DNA of 45,633 bases, taken from contig JAGCFP010000015.1 in assembly GCA_017650045.1 (NCBI GenBank), forward strand, positions 1 to 45,633, read 5' to 3'. Positions within the stretch are counted from its first letter, which is position 1. The number at the start of each line of letters is the position of its first letter. Origin of the DNA: Bacteroidaceae bacterium (GTDB lineage: Bacteria > Bacteroidota > Bacteroidia > Bacteroidales > Bacteroidaceae). The notes under the pieces are model-generated. The model did not search any database and was not told the origin of the DNA. It saw only the letters and a list, made by a program, of their open reading frames with translations. The translations under genes and the position numbers were made by a program. Shown in pieces: positions 31,552 to 39,832 of this stretch.

Positions 31552-32466
31552 TTAATTACTTGCTTCACCTGTCACTTCAGCACCTGTTACCCAGTTGGTA
31601 ATAGAGGTGGTTGCCGTTATCTCATAGCGATTAGCAGTTAAATTATATGTATATACATTCCCAGAAACAAAAGTTGTATTAGCAGGTAATATATAAGTAA
31701 GCTTAGTTCCTGACTCCAAGACAATCTGTATGAATTCACTTTCTTCTTCAAGTAACTGAGGTACAATGATAGCACTATGATTCATAGCATTTGCAGACAA
31801 AGTTCCTGCAGTAATATCGAAAGCTGCAGCTGCTGAAGCTCCAGAAGCAGCACCAATTTCACCATTCGTTATATTAAAAGTTGTAGAAGGCAGAGTGTTT
31901 AAAATAGAAACCGTTGCATTGGCAAGTGAATCTGCAGTAAGACCTGTACCAATTTCCACATTTATATTAATCTTAGAAAGCATATGACTAAATGTCACAG
32001 CAACAGAACCAGCTTGACGACTCACAGGATTAGCGGCAGCACCTATCATCAAATCACTAGCATTATAATTGGCATCAGAACTTTGGTCTTCCATTACAGA
32101 AAAAACTACATCTGCATCAGCACTTGAAGCGATTCCAGCAGGGTAAACACCAAAGATATTCACCCCATTACCAGTGGTAGGATAACGTGGTGCATCCATA
32201 TAAGTATTTAAACCTCCTGTGCCATCTGCTGTATATTCAATCGGCTGAGGGTAGGTATAAGTTGGCGAATCTGCAGCTTCGCTAATAAAAATATCCACAT
32301 TCTCGTTAGCAGCAAATTGTGTGGCCTGCAAATTTTGAGCAGCACGAGTTTGCAACTGAGTCGTAGTACATAAACGAATCTCTCCGTTCCAGTTATCTAT
32401 CTCTTCATCATTGCTGCATGCGACAAATAATAGCGCAGAAACAGCTAAAATCATGTATTTTTTCAT
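31552..32466 (-). CDS. Fimbrillin family lipoprotein (second of four)
   Basis: 304-aa lipoprotein with a lipobox at Cys17 (LLFVACSN). The early part has TTQLQTRAAQNLQATQFAANENVDIFI, again a TRA site followed by the first beta strands. The core SVAVTFSHMLSKININVEIG is the fimbrillin hallmark. The C-terminus (SGNVYTYNLTANRYEITATTSITNWVTG) ends with the usual INDW-like WV motif. It lies 23 bp after the first fimbrillin gene. The similarity in layout to the first suggests duplication of a stalk pilin. Confidence 0.88.
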   Translation of the reverse strand: MKKYMILAVSALLFVACSNDEEIDNWNGEIRLCTTTQLQTRAAQNLQATQFAANENVDIFISEAADSPTYTYPQPIEYTADGTGGLNTYMDAPRYPTTGNGVNIFGVYPAGIASSADADVVFSVMEDQSSDANYNASDLMIGAAANPVSRQAGSVAVTFSHMLSKININVEIGTGLTADSLANATVSILNTLPSTTFNITNGEIGAASGASAAAAFDITAGTLSANAMNHSAIIVPQLLEEESEFIQIVLESGTKLTYILPANTTFVSGNVYTYNLTANRYEITATTSITNWVTGAEVTGEASN

Positions 32467-32489
32467 AATGGTATGTATTTTAATAATTA

Positions 32490-33389
32490 TTACTCAGCAT
32501 TTACATCCTCTCCACTGCCATTGCCAGAAGCCCAGTCTTCAATCTGTGATGTAACAATAATACCCGTCTTGTTGACGTTGACATTATAGATATATTTATT
32601 CCCTACAGCAAAACTCTGAGAATTTGCAGAATTACGTACAGCCCACGAATAAGTGCCTACTTCGGGTACCTCAAACTGAAGAACCATTCCTTCTGTTGTA
32701 GCGGCAGGCAGAACAATGGCCTCACTTGTAGTACCATCAGCAGAAGTCAGAAAAGAAAGTGTTGATACTTCTGTACCTGTTACTACCACATCAGCATTGG
32801 TTAAAACATTACAAGTTGCTGTGGTGTACTGGTTGGAAAGTGTAACTTTCATATTAGCCAGTTGTTCTGCAGTAATACCATCACCAGATCTTATATTAAG
32901 CTGGATTTTAACCAACTTATGTGAGAACACAAATGTAACATCTGGCTGTGTCTTATTGACATTATTAACAGCTGGAGAAACCATAAAGTCAATGGCCTCC
33001 TGATCTGTCTGGTCGCTTACATCTATGCTATACGTTCCATCACATCCAGTAACGTATGGATAATAAGCGAGTACACTACGAGACCCACCATCACTTGGTA
33101 ACCATACAATATCGTCATCAGTAGCTGCAGTAAAATTACCATCACCATCAGGCGTGATATATTTCTTATTTGCATATTCTGCTGTTGTTCCACTCATAGA
33201 GAATACACCAATTGCATCGTTTGCCGTCCAGGCATTGTTAGATGCACGTGTCTGTATACCAGCAGATACATTAATCTTAACTGGAGGTCCATAATCGATG
33301 ATAGCATCCTGTACTTCATCATTCCCGCAAGCAGTCAAAAATGTGACTGCAGTTAGCGCAGTTGCTACTAATGTAAAATACTTATTCAT
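32490..33389 (-). CDS. Fimbrillin family lipoprotein (first of four)
   Basis: 299-aa lipoprotein with a lipobox at Cys21 (TFLTACGN). The early part GIQTRASNNAWTANDAIGVFS has the TRA site. The core PDVTFVFSHKLVKIQLNIRSG and the end NKYIYNVNVNKTGIIVTSQIEDWASG are characteristic of fimbrillin-A-like proteins. It is exported, lipidated and probably polymerised on the surface after removal of the N-terminal strand. It is the first fimbrillin after the anchor-like lipoprotein and so the best candidate for the main stalk subunit. Confidence 0.88.
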   Translation of the reverse strand: MNKYFTLVATALTAVTFLTACGNDEVQDAIIDYGPPVKINVSAGIQTRASNNAWTANDAIGVFSMSGTTAEYANKKYITPDGDGNFTAATDDDIVWLPSDGGSRSVLAYYPYVTGCDGTYSIDVSDQTDQEAIDFMVSPAVNNVNKTQPDVTFVFSHKLVKIQLNIRSGDGITAEQLANMKVTLSNQYTTATCNVLTNADVVVTGTEVSTLSFLTSADGTTSEAIVLPAATTEGMVLQFEVPEVGTYSWAVRNSANSQSFAVGNKYIYNVNVNKTGIIVTSQIEDWASGNGSGEDVNAE

Positions 33390-33426
33390 ATCGCTTTGTT
33401 TTTATTATTATCAATAACCTAGTTTT

Positions 33427-34320
33427 CTATTTAACTATAATTTCACCATTATCTACATCATGCCAGTCAATAATAGAAGCACCCATTCCGCCTGTTTCTT
33501 TTACAAAGAAATCAAACTCAGCAAGAGTAGTATCTGGTTTTAGACTAGCCCTAAAAGTCTGAGTAGTACCATCCGCATAAGTCACATCAAATGCCAATTG
33601 TCCATCTTCAACATCAATAAGATCAACAAAACGTACAACAGCCTGATATACGGGCGTCTTCTTGCCAATGAGTTCTTCATCTTGCCCATCATACTCCTTA
33701 TAGATAAGGGTCATAGGCATCAATATCTCACCTACTTCTGTTCCTTTTTCAAGTGTCAGTAGATTCACAGAATCTATGACACCATTTAATGTGCCAGTAA
33801 TGTTTGAGACAAGATCTTCATCACCTGGCCACATATAAATATTTATTACCAACTCATGAATAAGCTGGTGCATTTTGAGATCTACCTGTGACGTACTATT
33901 TCTAAGAATCTTTACATGCTCAACCTGAGAAGAATAGAGGAAATCTGGCATTCTCAAATATGTGCCATCACTTTCCTTATTTACGGTAGCATTAAAGTTC
34001 TCATCAATAGTCACCCCCTTAGGCATATTATAGGCAAAAATACTATAGTCACCTGCTATGATTCTTCGCCAATTATAAGTAGCATTGTTCGTCTCAAACT
34101 TTTTCCCATTCAAGTCAATCAGATACCCATTTTCAGGTGGAGTGATAATATCTGTTTCATTCCAAATAGTATTTACAGTCAATGCAGCTTGTTTCCAAGC
34201 ATTGGGATCGTAAAAGTCTTCGTCTTCTTCTGGTAATAAGTACAATTTATCCTTGACACACGATGTTGCCATCGTGAGAACTAATAAGGCTAATATAATA
34301 TTATATGTATACTGCTTCAT
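33427..34320 (-). CDS. DUF5119/FimB-Mfa2-like pilus accessory lipoprotein
   Basis: 297-aa lipoprotein with a lipobox at Cys21 (LTMATSC). Residues after the Cys begin KDKLYLLPEE, as in FimB/Mfa2 and DUF5119 proteins, followed by two beta-domain-like halves (ALTVNTIWNET, AGDYSIFAYN; then LKMHQLIHELVINIYMWPG and PVYQAVVRFVDLIDVEDGQL). Such proteins anchor or cap the type V pilus. It lies between the DUF3575 gene and the first fimbrillin, the usual order in these loci. No Arg cleavage site is evident near the N-terminus, as expected for an anchor that keeps its lipid. Confidence 0.8.
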   Translation of the reverse strand: MKQYTYNIILALLVLTMATSCVKDKLYLLPEEDEDFYDPNAWKQAALTVNTIWNETDIITPPENGYLIDLNGKKFETNNATYNWRRIIAGDYSIFAYNMPKGVTIDENFNATVNKESDGTYLRMPDFLYSSQVEHVKILRNSTSQVDLKMHQLIHELVINIYMWPGDEDLVSNITGTLNGVIDSVNLLTLEKGTEVGEILMPMTLIYKEYDGQDEELIGKKTPVYQAVVRFVDLIDVEDGQLAFDVTYADGTTQTFRASLKPDTTLAEFDFFVKETGGMGASIIDWHDVDNGEIIVK

Positions 34321-34332
34321 GTTCTATCAAGG

Positions 34333-34920
34333 TTATAAAATATTCATGACCAGAGCTATAGAGAGGTGATTAATGCCCCAATAGTTCTTATCTCCCTTAC
34401 CCGTAAGATATCGAGTACCATTAAGAACTTTATAATTCTCATAAGAAGCATGGGTACAACCCAATCCACCTGTGAAATCTATATAATATCTCTTATTACG
34501 TAGATGCAAACGATATCCTGCTGTGATACCACCACCAATTATATCACCTTGCTTAGCATGCGCTGAAGTAAAGCCATAATTAAACTGACCTCCATAAACA
34601 CGAAGACCAACATACCAAGGGAGTTCTGTACTCATATAGCCCATGTAGTGCCTAACTTCCCCCGCAAATTCTTTCAAAGCATATCGACGGGTATTATTTT
34701 TGAAACTCCATCTAGTCCAAGTAGCAGATGCAAGTACACTCCAATCTTTCTTTACTTGCCATTCAACACCAATATCAGGAGTAAGAGTTGCCCAACGCAA
34801 AAGATTTGTACGTACAAAAATATGTTCATCCTCTTGGGCATGAAGACTGCACAAAGAAGGCACAATCATAATGAGAACTAAAAGCACTCTAATTATTGTA
34901 TGTCTGCATATGTACTTCAT
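34333..34920 (-). CDS. DUF3575 family protein of the pilus locus
   Basis: 195-aa exported protein from the chosen start MKYICRHTIIRVLLVLIMIV, which gives a clean signal peptide ending in SLHAQ. The ATG nine codons upstream (34947) falls on the promoter -7 box and is rejected. The sequence fits DUF3575 (VRTNLLRWATLTPDIGVEWQV, ATWTRWSFKNNTRRY, RHYMGYMSTELPWYVGLRVYGG; key parts only). DUF3575 is a probable outer-membrane beta-barrel that often heads type V pilus loci. It is the first gene of the operon, 12 bp before the DUF5119-like gene. Confidence 0.85.
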   Translation of the reverse strand: MKYICRHTIIRVLLVLIMIVPSLCSLHAQEDEHIFVRTNLLRWATLTPDIGVEWQVKKDWSVLASATWTRWSFKNNTRRYALKEFAGEVRHYMGYMSTELPWYVGLRVYGGQFNYGFTSAHAKQGDIIGGGITAGYRLHLRNKRYYIDFTGGLGCTHASYENYKVLNGTRYLTGKGDKNYWGINHLSIALVMNIL

Positions 34921-34944
34921 ACCATTATGATGACTAATAATAGG

Positions 34945-34978
34945 CAAATGTAACCATTATTTAGCTTCATTAAGCAAA
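34945..34978 (-). promoter_or_regulatory. Promoter of type V pilus operon
   Basis: On the minus strand TTTG (34975-34978), 22 bp, then TACATTTG (34945-34952). Both elements match, though the spacing is 2 bp longer than usual. It decides the start of the DUF3575 gene at 34920. The remaining divergent gap up to 35135 is AT-rich, with nothing recognised. Confidence 0.5.
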
Positions 34979-35135
34979 CCTCTATTGCATTTAATATTTT
35001 TTAACAAGGATAATCCTTTTTCTATCGCTACATGCCTATAAATGCTATTTTCACCATAGGTTTAAACAACTATAGTTAGGAGAATACCTGTATGGTAATC
35101 TTGTTTAGGTAAAAAAGAATATACAGTGATTGCAA

Positions 35136-35167
35136 ATTGCTTGAATTAAATCTTTTCTATATTTTTG
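35136..35167 (+). promoter_or_regulatory. Promoter of GNAT gene (twin of the one at 36709)
   Basis: ATTG (35136-35139), 20 bp, then TATTTTTG (35160-35167). The 35-bp stretch 35136-35170 is nearly identical to 36709-36743, with three differences. Confidence 0.55.
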
Positions 35168-35199
35168 CATGTAAAAATAGCTATCTCGACTCATAATAC

Positions 35200-35799
35200 A
35201 TGCATCATTTTATGGAAATCCTGCCATTCTATCCTGAAGATATCACCACTTTAGCAAAAAGATTATCGGAAGTTTGGGTAGTTGATGAGTCTCCAGAGTT
35301 TACACGCGTATTCTGTGAATATCTGGTGCGCCACAATTACTACACTCCCCAGCTATCCTTAAAGATAGTTGATGAAGAAGGGTTACAAGCCATCGCTTTT
35401 GCCTGCATGCCTGGTGAAGAAAATAATTCCGATGAGTGGTTCCAAGCACAACTTGAAGGACTATCTCCAGAAGTCAGAAAATTCATATTACGCAGCAACA
35501 ACTACACAATACGTACTGACGCCAAACTTCTGACGTTGATGGAATCTCAACCTCATGCTGCCAAACTCTCATTCTTCTTTAGTCGAAAAGCTGGCTATGG
35601 TTCACTCGTTTTAGAACATCTCGTGGAGAAACTCAGACAACAAGGCGTAGAATGGCTTTATCTCTGGACAGACAGTTGGTGCAATTGGCAGTATTATCCA
35701 CATCATGATTACGAACAGATAGGCAAAGGCATCCTACCAGAATTCAGCGATGATAACGAGAAGTATTATTATTATATGTTTCGGAAGCAGATTGGATAA
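35200..35799 (+). CDS. GNAT-like N-acetyltransferase
   Basis: 199-aa protein. The C-terminal half resembles a GNAT domain: AKLSFFFSRKAGYGSLVLEHLVEKLRQQGVEWLYLWTDSWCN, where KAGYGSLVLEHL takes the place of the acetyl-CoA loop, then YPHHDYEQIGKGIL. The N-terminal part (ITTLAKRLSEVWVVDESPEFTRVFCEYL) is family-typical helix. It has its own promoter 33 bases upstream and no operon partner. Met5 (35212) is an alternative start. The substrate is unknown. Confidence 0.78.
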   Translation: MHHFMEILPFYPEDITTLAKRLSEVWVVDESPEFTRVFCEYLVRHNYYTPQLSLKIVDEEGLQAIAFACMPGEENNSDEWFQAQLEGLSPEVRKFILRSNNYTIRTDAKLLTLMESQPHAAKLSFFFSRKAGYGSLVLEHLVEKLRQQGVEWLYLWTDSWCNWQYYPHHDYEQIGKGILPEFSDDNEKYYYYMFRKQIG

Positions 35800-35806
35800 T
35801 TTTTCC

Positions 35807-35814
35807 TATTTTTG
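35807..35814 (+). promoter_or_regulatory. -7 box upstream of putative secreted peptidase
   Basis: TATTTTTG fits TAnnTTTG, 18 bases before the start codon. No convincing -33 element is present. Confidence 0.35.
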
Positions 35815-35831
35815 CGCAAAATCATTTAAAC

Positions 35832-36722
35832 ATGAAAAAATACCTTCTGATATTATTGCTACTTACTATCCATATAGTTCTGCAAGCTCAGCAACGAGAA
35901 ATAAAAGAAACAGTAACTTGTGATCTTGTTCCTAAAAGCTCTAAAACCGTAGTGCCTGCAGCTATGGGAAGTACTCGCTTTGGGGTTCAATCCATGAAGA
36001 ATGCCATCTATCGGGATTCCATTATCAGGCTTTTTGACAAGATAGAACCTTATCAACAGGACAAAGATACTGCCGTTTTTCAATATTATAGAGCGATATT
36101 CGGCAATGATACACTTTGCTATAAAGAACGCAAACCTGTCATCACCACCTCGTATAAGGATAAAACCACATTAGAAGTGGAAAGTATGAAAGCACCTCAT
36201 CAGCGGTTTTCGGTGATCATCGACGGTCTGACAGAAGCTGAGATTACTGCCTTAAAAGACTCTATGCAGCAGATGAAAACCTCAGACATGCTCTTGAACA
36301 ACGAGCAGACTTGCATTTTCTATGCTTTGAACTGCTTACTAGATTCTCATGGCATTAATCCCGCTCCTATCATCACACGAAACACCACCTTTACTAATGG
36401 CTATCAGCTCAATGCGTTCTTTGACCATATCCTCACACTAAAAGGCAGATATCCGTGCAAAACTAAGGAATTAAGAAAAATGGATTTATCCGATGATTGT
36501 GTTTTAGTATTCCAAAATGCTCATAAGGAGTTTATCCATGCGGTTTTTTATCGGAAAGACACGAAAGAATATTACACCAAAAATGGTTTTTGGTCGCCTG
36601 TCATCCTTACAGACATACGCCCTGTGGCAGAACGCTATGGGCGATATGACACTAAAATGGAATTAAGCAAGGAAGGACTCGACATGCAGGCTGATACAGT
36701 ACTGGTATATTGCCTAAATTAA
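35832..36722 (+). CDS. Exported protein, possible papain-fold cysteine peptidase
   Basis: 296-aa protein with a signal peptide (KKYLLILLLLTIHIVLQAQ). I do not recognise a named family. Three features in order suggest a papain-like fold: a Cys at the start of a helix (NEQTCIFYALNCLLDSHGI, about residues 158-176), a His in a strand (KEFIHAVFYRKD, about 236-247) and an Asn after it (KEYYTKNGFWSPV). This order Cys-His-Asn with these contexts is that of NlpC/C39-like enzymes. The N-terminal 140 residues are unassigned. The call rests on motif spacing alone. Confidence 0.6.
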   Translation: MKKYLLILLLLTIHIVLQAQQREIKETVTCDLVPKSSKTVVPAAMGSTRFGVQSMKNAIYRDSIIRLFDKIEPYQQDKDTAVFQYYRAIFGNDTLCYKERKPVITTSYKDKTTLEVESMKAPHQRFSVIIDGLTEAEITALKDSMQQMKTSDMLLNNEQTCIFYALNCLLDSHGINPAPIITRNTTFTNGYQLNAFFDHILTLKGRYPCKTKELRKMDLSDDCVLVFQNAHKEFIHAVFYRKDTKEYYTKNGFWSPVILTDIRPVAERYGRYDTKMELSKEGLDMQADTVLVYCLN

Positions 36723-36740
36723 ATCTTTTCTTTATTTTTG
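36709..36740 (+). promoter_or_regulatory. Promoter of SpmA-SpmB fusion gene
   Basis: ATTG (36709-36712), 20 bp, then TATTTTTG (36733-36740). It lies partly inside the last codons of the preceding gene and nearly duplicates the promoter at 35136. Confidence 0.5.
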
Positions 36741-36761
36741 CATCATTAAACTGAGAATGAC

Positions 36762-37994
36762 ATGGTACTGAACTACATCTGGATAGCATTTTTCGCCATT
36801 GCCTTTATCGTGGCACTATGCAAGACGATATTCCTTGGCGATACAGAAATATTCACCACATTGGTGAACTCTACGTTTGATTCCTCAAAGTCGGCCTTTG
36901 AGATTTCTTTGGGTTTAACGGGCCTTTTGGCTTTTTGGCTGGGCATCATGAAGATTGGTGAAAAGAGTGGCATGATCAATGCACTGTCACGCTTCCTGAG
37001 TCCTGTGCTCTGTCGATTGTTTCCCGATATCCCTAAAGGACATCCAGCTTTAGGCTCTATCTTCATGAACTTGAGTGCCAACATGCTGGGACTGGACAAT
37101 GCAGCTACCCCTTTGGGACTCAAGGCGATGGATCAGTTGCAAGAGCTGAACCCCAAGAAAGATACGGCTACCAATCCGATGATTATGTTCTTGGTGATTA
37201 ATACCAGCGGACTGATTCTGATTCCTATCAGTATTATGATGTATCGCTCACAGATGGGTGCTGCACAGCCCACAGATATCTTTATCCCTACGCTGATTAC
37301 CACCACTATTTCCACGATGGTGGGCATCACTGTAGTGAGTATCAGTCAGAAAATAAACCTGTTCAACAAGGCGATACTTTCTTTGGTAGCAGGTATCTGT
37401 GTATTCTTTAGCCTTTTAATGTGGCTTTTTGTCACAGTGAGTCGTGAAACGATGGGCACCTACTCAACGTTAGTGGCTAACATCATCCTCTTTGGCATCA
37501 TCATCCTCTTCATTATCTGGGGTTTATGGAAGAAATCCAATGTATATGACGCTTTTATCGAGGGTGCGAAAGATGGCTTTAACACAGCTGTACGTATCAT
37601 TCCTTATTTAGTGGCATTCCTTGTTGGCATAGGTGTTTTTCGTGCCTCAGGAGCTATGGATTATTTAGTTGATGGCATTGGCTGGTTGGTTGGACTGACG
37701 GGCGTGGACACTTCTTTCGTAGGGGCATTGCCAACAGCACTGATGAAATCGCTCAGTGGCAGTGGTGCCAATGGCTTGATGATAGACACCATGCAGCAAT
37801 ATGGCGCAGATTCTCTGGTAGGCAGGATGAGTTGTGTGGTACGTGGCGCTTCTGATACCACCTTTTATATATTGGCTGTGTACTTTGGCAGTGTGGGAGT
37901 GACCAAGACGCGCAATGCTGTGACGTGTGGACTTTTAGCCGACTTCTCTGGCATTATCGCTGGTATATTTATCAGTTACTTATTCTTTGCATAA
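36762..37994 (+). CDS. Nucleoside-recognition (SpmA-SpmB fused) membrane protein
   Basis: 410-aa inner-membrane protein made of two nucleoside-recognition (Gate) domains, equivalent to SpmA followed by SpmB in one chain. The first half has GLTGLLAFWLGIMKIGEKSGM and SANMLGLDNAATPLGLKAMDQL (key part GLDNAATPLGLKAM). The second has FNTAVRIIPYLVAFLVGIG and ALMKSLSGSGANGLMIDTM, then VRGASDTTFYILAVYFG. SpmAB are named from spore cortex maturation, but this organism is not a spore-former, so the role (probably transport) differs. The gene ends 3 bp before ybeY. Confidence 0.9.
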   Translation: MVLNYIWIAFFAIAFIVALCKTIFLGDTEIFTTLVNSTFDSSKSAFEISLGLTGLLAFWLGIMKIGEKSGMINALSRFLSPVLCRLFPDIPKGHPALGSIFMNLSANMLGLDNAATPLGLKAMDQLQELNPKKDTATNPMIMFLVINTSGLILIPISIMMYRSQMGAAQPTDIFIPTLITTTISTMVGITVVSISQKINLFNKAILSLVAGICVFFSLLMWLFVTVSRETMGTYSTLVANIILFGIIILFIIWGLWKKSNVYDAFIEGAKDGFNTAVRIIPYLVAFLVGIGVFRASGAMDYLVDGIGWLVGLTGVDTSFVGALPTALMKSLSGSGANGLMIDTMQQYGADSLVGRMSCVVRGASDTTFYILAVYFGSVGVTKTRNAVTCGLLADFSGIIAGIFISYLFFA

Positions 37995-37997
37995 CCT

Positions 37998-38423
37998 ATG
38001 ATTACGTTTCAGACAGAAGATATCGCGATGCCTACCATTCAGCAAGATCAGGTAAGAGAGTGGATTAAGGCAGTTGCTGCTACTTATGGAAAGCGCATAG
38101 GACCTATCTCCTATTTCTTTTGCTCTGATAAGCGCATTTTAGAGGTTAACTTGGAATATCTGCAGCACGACTACTACACAGACATCATCACTTTTGATTA
38201 TTGCGAGGGCCATAAGATAAGTGGTGATATTTTCATCAGCCTTGAGACTGTGCGTTCAAACGCTGAGATGCTTCATCAATCTTATGAACAAGAACTGCAT
38301 CGCGTCATCATACATGGTATCTTGCACCTTTGTGGTATAAATGACAAAGGTCCTGGTGAGCGCGAAATCATGGAGGCTGCAGAAAACAAAGCACTTGAAT
38401 TACTTAAAACAATCAATATATGA
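37998..38423 (+). CDS. ybeY: Endoribonuclease YbeY (rRNA maturation factor)
   Basis: 141-aa metal-dependent RNase involved in 16S rRNA maturation and ribosome quality control. The key motif is HRVIIHGILHLCGINDKGPGE near the C-terminus: two of the usual zinc-ligand histidines are present (HGILH). The third position of the HGxLHLxGYDH pattern is Asp-Lys here, a change I believe is common in Bacteroidota. The N-terminal part (YLQHDYYTDIITFDY, ISGDIFISLE) is typical. It is 3 bp after the Spm gene and overlaps the next lipoprotein by 4 bp. Confidence 0.92.
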   Translation: MITFQTEDIAMPTIQQDQVREWIKAVAATYGKRIGPISYFFCSDKRILEVNLEYLQHDYYTDIITFDYCEGHKISGDIFISLETVRSNAEMLHQSYEQELHRVIIHGILHLCGINDKGPGEREIMEAAENKALELLKTINI

Positions 38424-38947
38424 AGAAGTTTCTTTTTTGCATTGGCATCATTTCAATGATTATCGCTTGCTCTTCTAATAATAAAGCAGACAAGCATTCG
38501 GAGGCATATCTTACAGAGCGCGTCACTGCCATCTACGACGATGTTTTCGGAGTTTACAACGAAAATAATACAGCCAATGGTTTGTCCGTCATTAGTCAAC
38601 GCAACTTTGAGAAAGATTATTGCTCTAAGGACTTCAATGACGTTCTGAAACAAGTGGAGGACTATGATAAAGAACATGCAGAGGAAGACGACCTTGGTTA
38701 CTATGAATCCGACTACTGGATTCAGGGACAAGATTGGAGTGACCTATCCATGAAGATTGAATCTATCTCCGAACTTAAGGAAAACAGCGCCAAAGTTCGC
38801 GTCATTATTACCAACTTTGGGGAAGATGAACTGGTGGAACTCCCGATGGTCTTCGAGCGTGGTGACTGGTACATCGACAATTTTATTACCTTCGGAGAAT
38901 ATGGTTATGATGAGAAATTAGGAATGAAAGAATATATCAGCTATTAA
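38420..38947 (+). CDS. Lipoprotein of unknown function (DUF3828-like)
   Basis: 175-aa lipoprotein with a lipobox at Cys17 (SMIIACSS). The pattern resembles DUF3828-type proteins: a helical segment (TERVTAIYDDVFGVYNE), FEKDYCSKDFNDVLKQVEDYDKE (key part), then strands ending in WYIDNFITFGEYGYDEKLGMKEYI. The role is unknown, perhaps periplasmic ligand binding. It overlaps ybeY by 4 bp (ATGA) and lies 4 bp before the EEP gene, so Spm-ybeY-lipoprotein-EEP is probably one operon. Confidence 0.75.
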   Translation: MKKFLFCIGIISMIIACSSNNKADKHSEAYLTERVTAIYDDVFGVYNENNTANGLSVISQRNFEKDYCSKDFNDVLKQVEDYDKEHAEEDDLGYYESDYWIQGQDWSDLSMKIESISELKENSAKVRVIITNFGEDELVELPMVFERGDWYIDNFITFGEYGYDEKLGMKEYISY

Positions 38948-38951
38948 AACT

Positions 38952-39767
38952 ATGAAAAGATTTATTACCCTTATTGCCCTTTGCTCCTTGATGTGCTTTG
39001 GCCTCAACGCGCAAGACAAGCATTTCACGAAAATCACTGTGGCCAGTTGGAACATTGGACACTTTGCCCTTGGAAAGGCTGGCGACACCCAACTTACTCA
39101 TGCTGTGCTTGATTTCTATAAGCAAACGTATCGTGCCTATTTCAATGACCTCAATGCTGATATTCTCGCACTTGTAGAGTATAATCCTCTGATGGTTAAT
39201 GCCACAGAGAATCAAGCAGCTGTGGAGGCTCGCGAAGCTATCCTCTCCAATTATCACGATGCTCAGATTGGTCCGAAGTATGATTATAATTGCAATGCCA
39301 TCTTCAGCAATGGTATCGAAGTGCTACGCACAGATACCGTGTTGTTCTCCAAGATGGTACAGAAACGTTACTATTTAGTAACTACCATGCGTTTGGATGG
39401 TGACATCGTGAAGGTGGTGTCCACACACTTGGATTGGAACCAAGGTGAGAATGGTGCTGCTTATCGTGCCATACAGATACAAGAACTCATAGAGGCTTTC
39501 AAGAACGATAAGTACGTCATTATGTGCGCTGACTGGAACACAAGCAAAACAGAGGAGTATAATGCATTTATCGAGGCTGGTTACAATATGGCCAATCATG
39601 GTTATTTAGGAGACATCCTCACCTACCCTGCAGGAAGTGCTCCACGCAGTTGTTACGACAACATTATCACCAAAGGTTTTGCACATTCGAACGTGAAAGT
39701 TATCAACAACGCCATGCTTAGCGACCACAGCTTGATTAAATCCGACTTGACAAAACTGGCAGAATAA
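38952..39767 (+). CDS. Exported endonuclease/exonuclease/phosphatase family protein
   Basis: 271-aa exported member of the EEP (DNase I-like) fold. The signal peptide ends near LNAQD. The fold's active-site motifs are visible: VASWNIGHF, ILALVEYNP with the metal-binding Glu, VVSTHLDW with the catalytic His, MCADWNTSK, and the terminal LSDHSLIKSDL. It could act on nucleic acid, phosphoinositides or sphingomyelin in the periplasm; no substrate evidence is present. A bidirectional terminator follows at 39771-39801. Confidence 0.88.
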   Translation: MKRFITLIALCSLMCFGLNAQDKHFTKITVASWNIGHFALGKAGDTQLTHAVLDFYKQTYRAYFNDLNADILALVEYNPLMVNATENQAAVEAREAILSNYHDAQIGPKYDYNCNAIFSNGIEVLRTDTVLFSKMVQKRYYLVTTMRLDGDIVKVVSTHLDWNQGENGAAYRAIQIQELIEAFKNDKYVIMCADWNTSKTEEYNAFIEAGYNMANHGYLGDILTYPAGSAPRSCYDNIITKGFAHSNVKVINNAMLSDHSLIKSDLTKLAE

Positions 39768-39770
39768 GCA

Positions 39771-39801
39771 AGAGGGTACGACAAACATTGTCGTACCCTC
39801 T
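39771..39801. terminator. Perfect 14-bp hairpin terminator, bidirectional
   Basis: Arms AGAGGGTACGACAA (39771-39784) and TTGTCGTACCCTCT (39788-39801) with a 3-base loop, between convergent genes. Confidence 0.9.
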
Positions 39802-39832
39802 ATACATTTATTATCCTAACATCATTTAATGA

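Noticed and set aside
34921-34947. Longer start of the DUF3575 gene at 34947
   Set aside because: That ATG overlaps the -7 promoter box and would put nine residues before a clean signal peptide.
38330-38370. YbeY as an inactive, degenerate copy because the third metal-ligand His is missing
   Set aside because: The rest of the motif and protein are intact, and I believe the Asp-Lys variant is usual in Bacteroidota, so inactivation is not supported.
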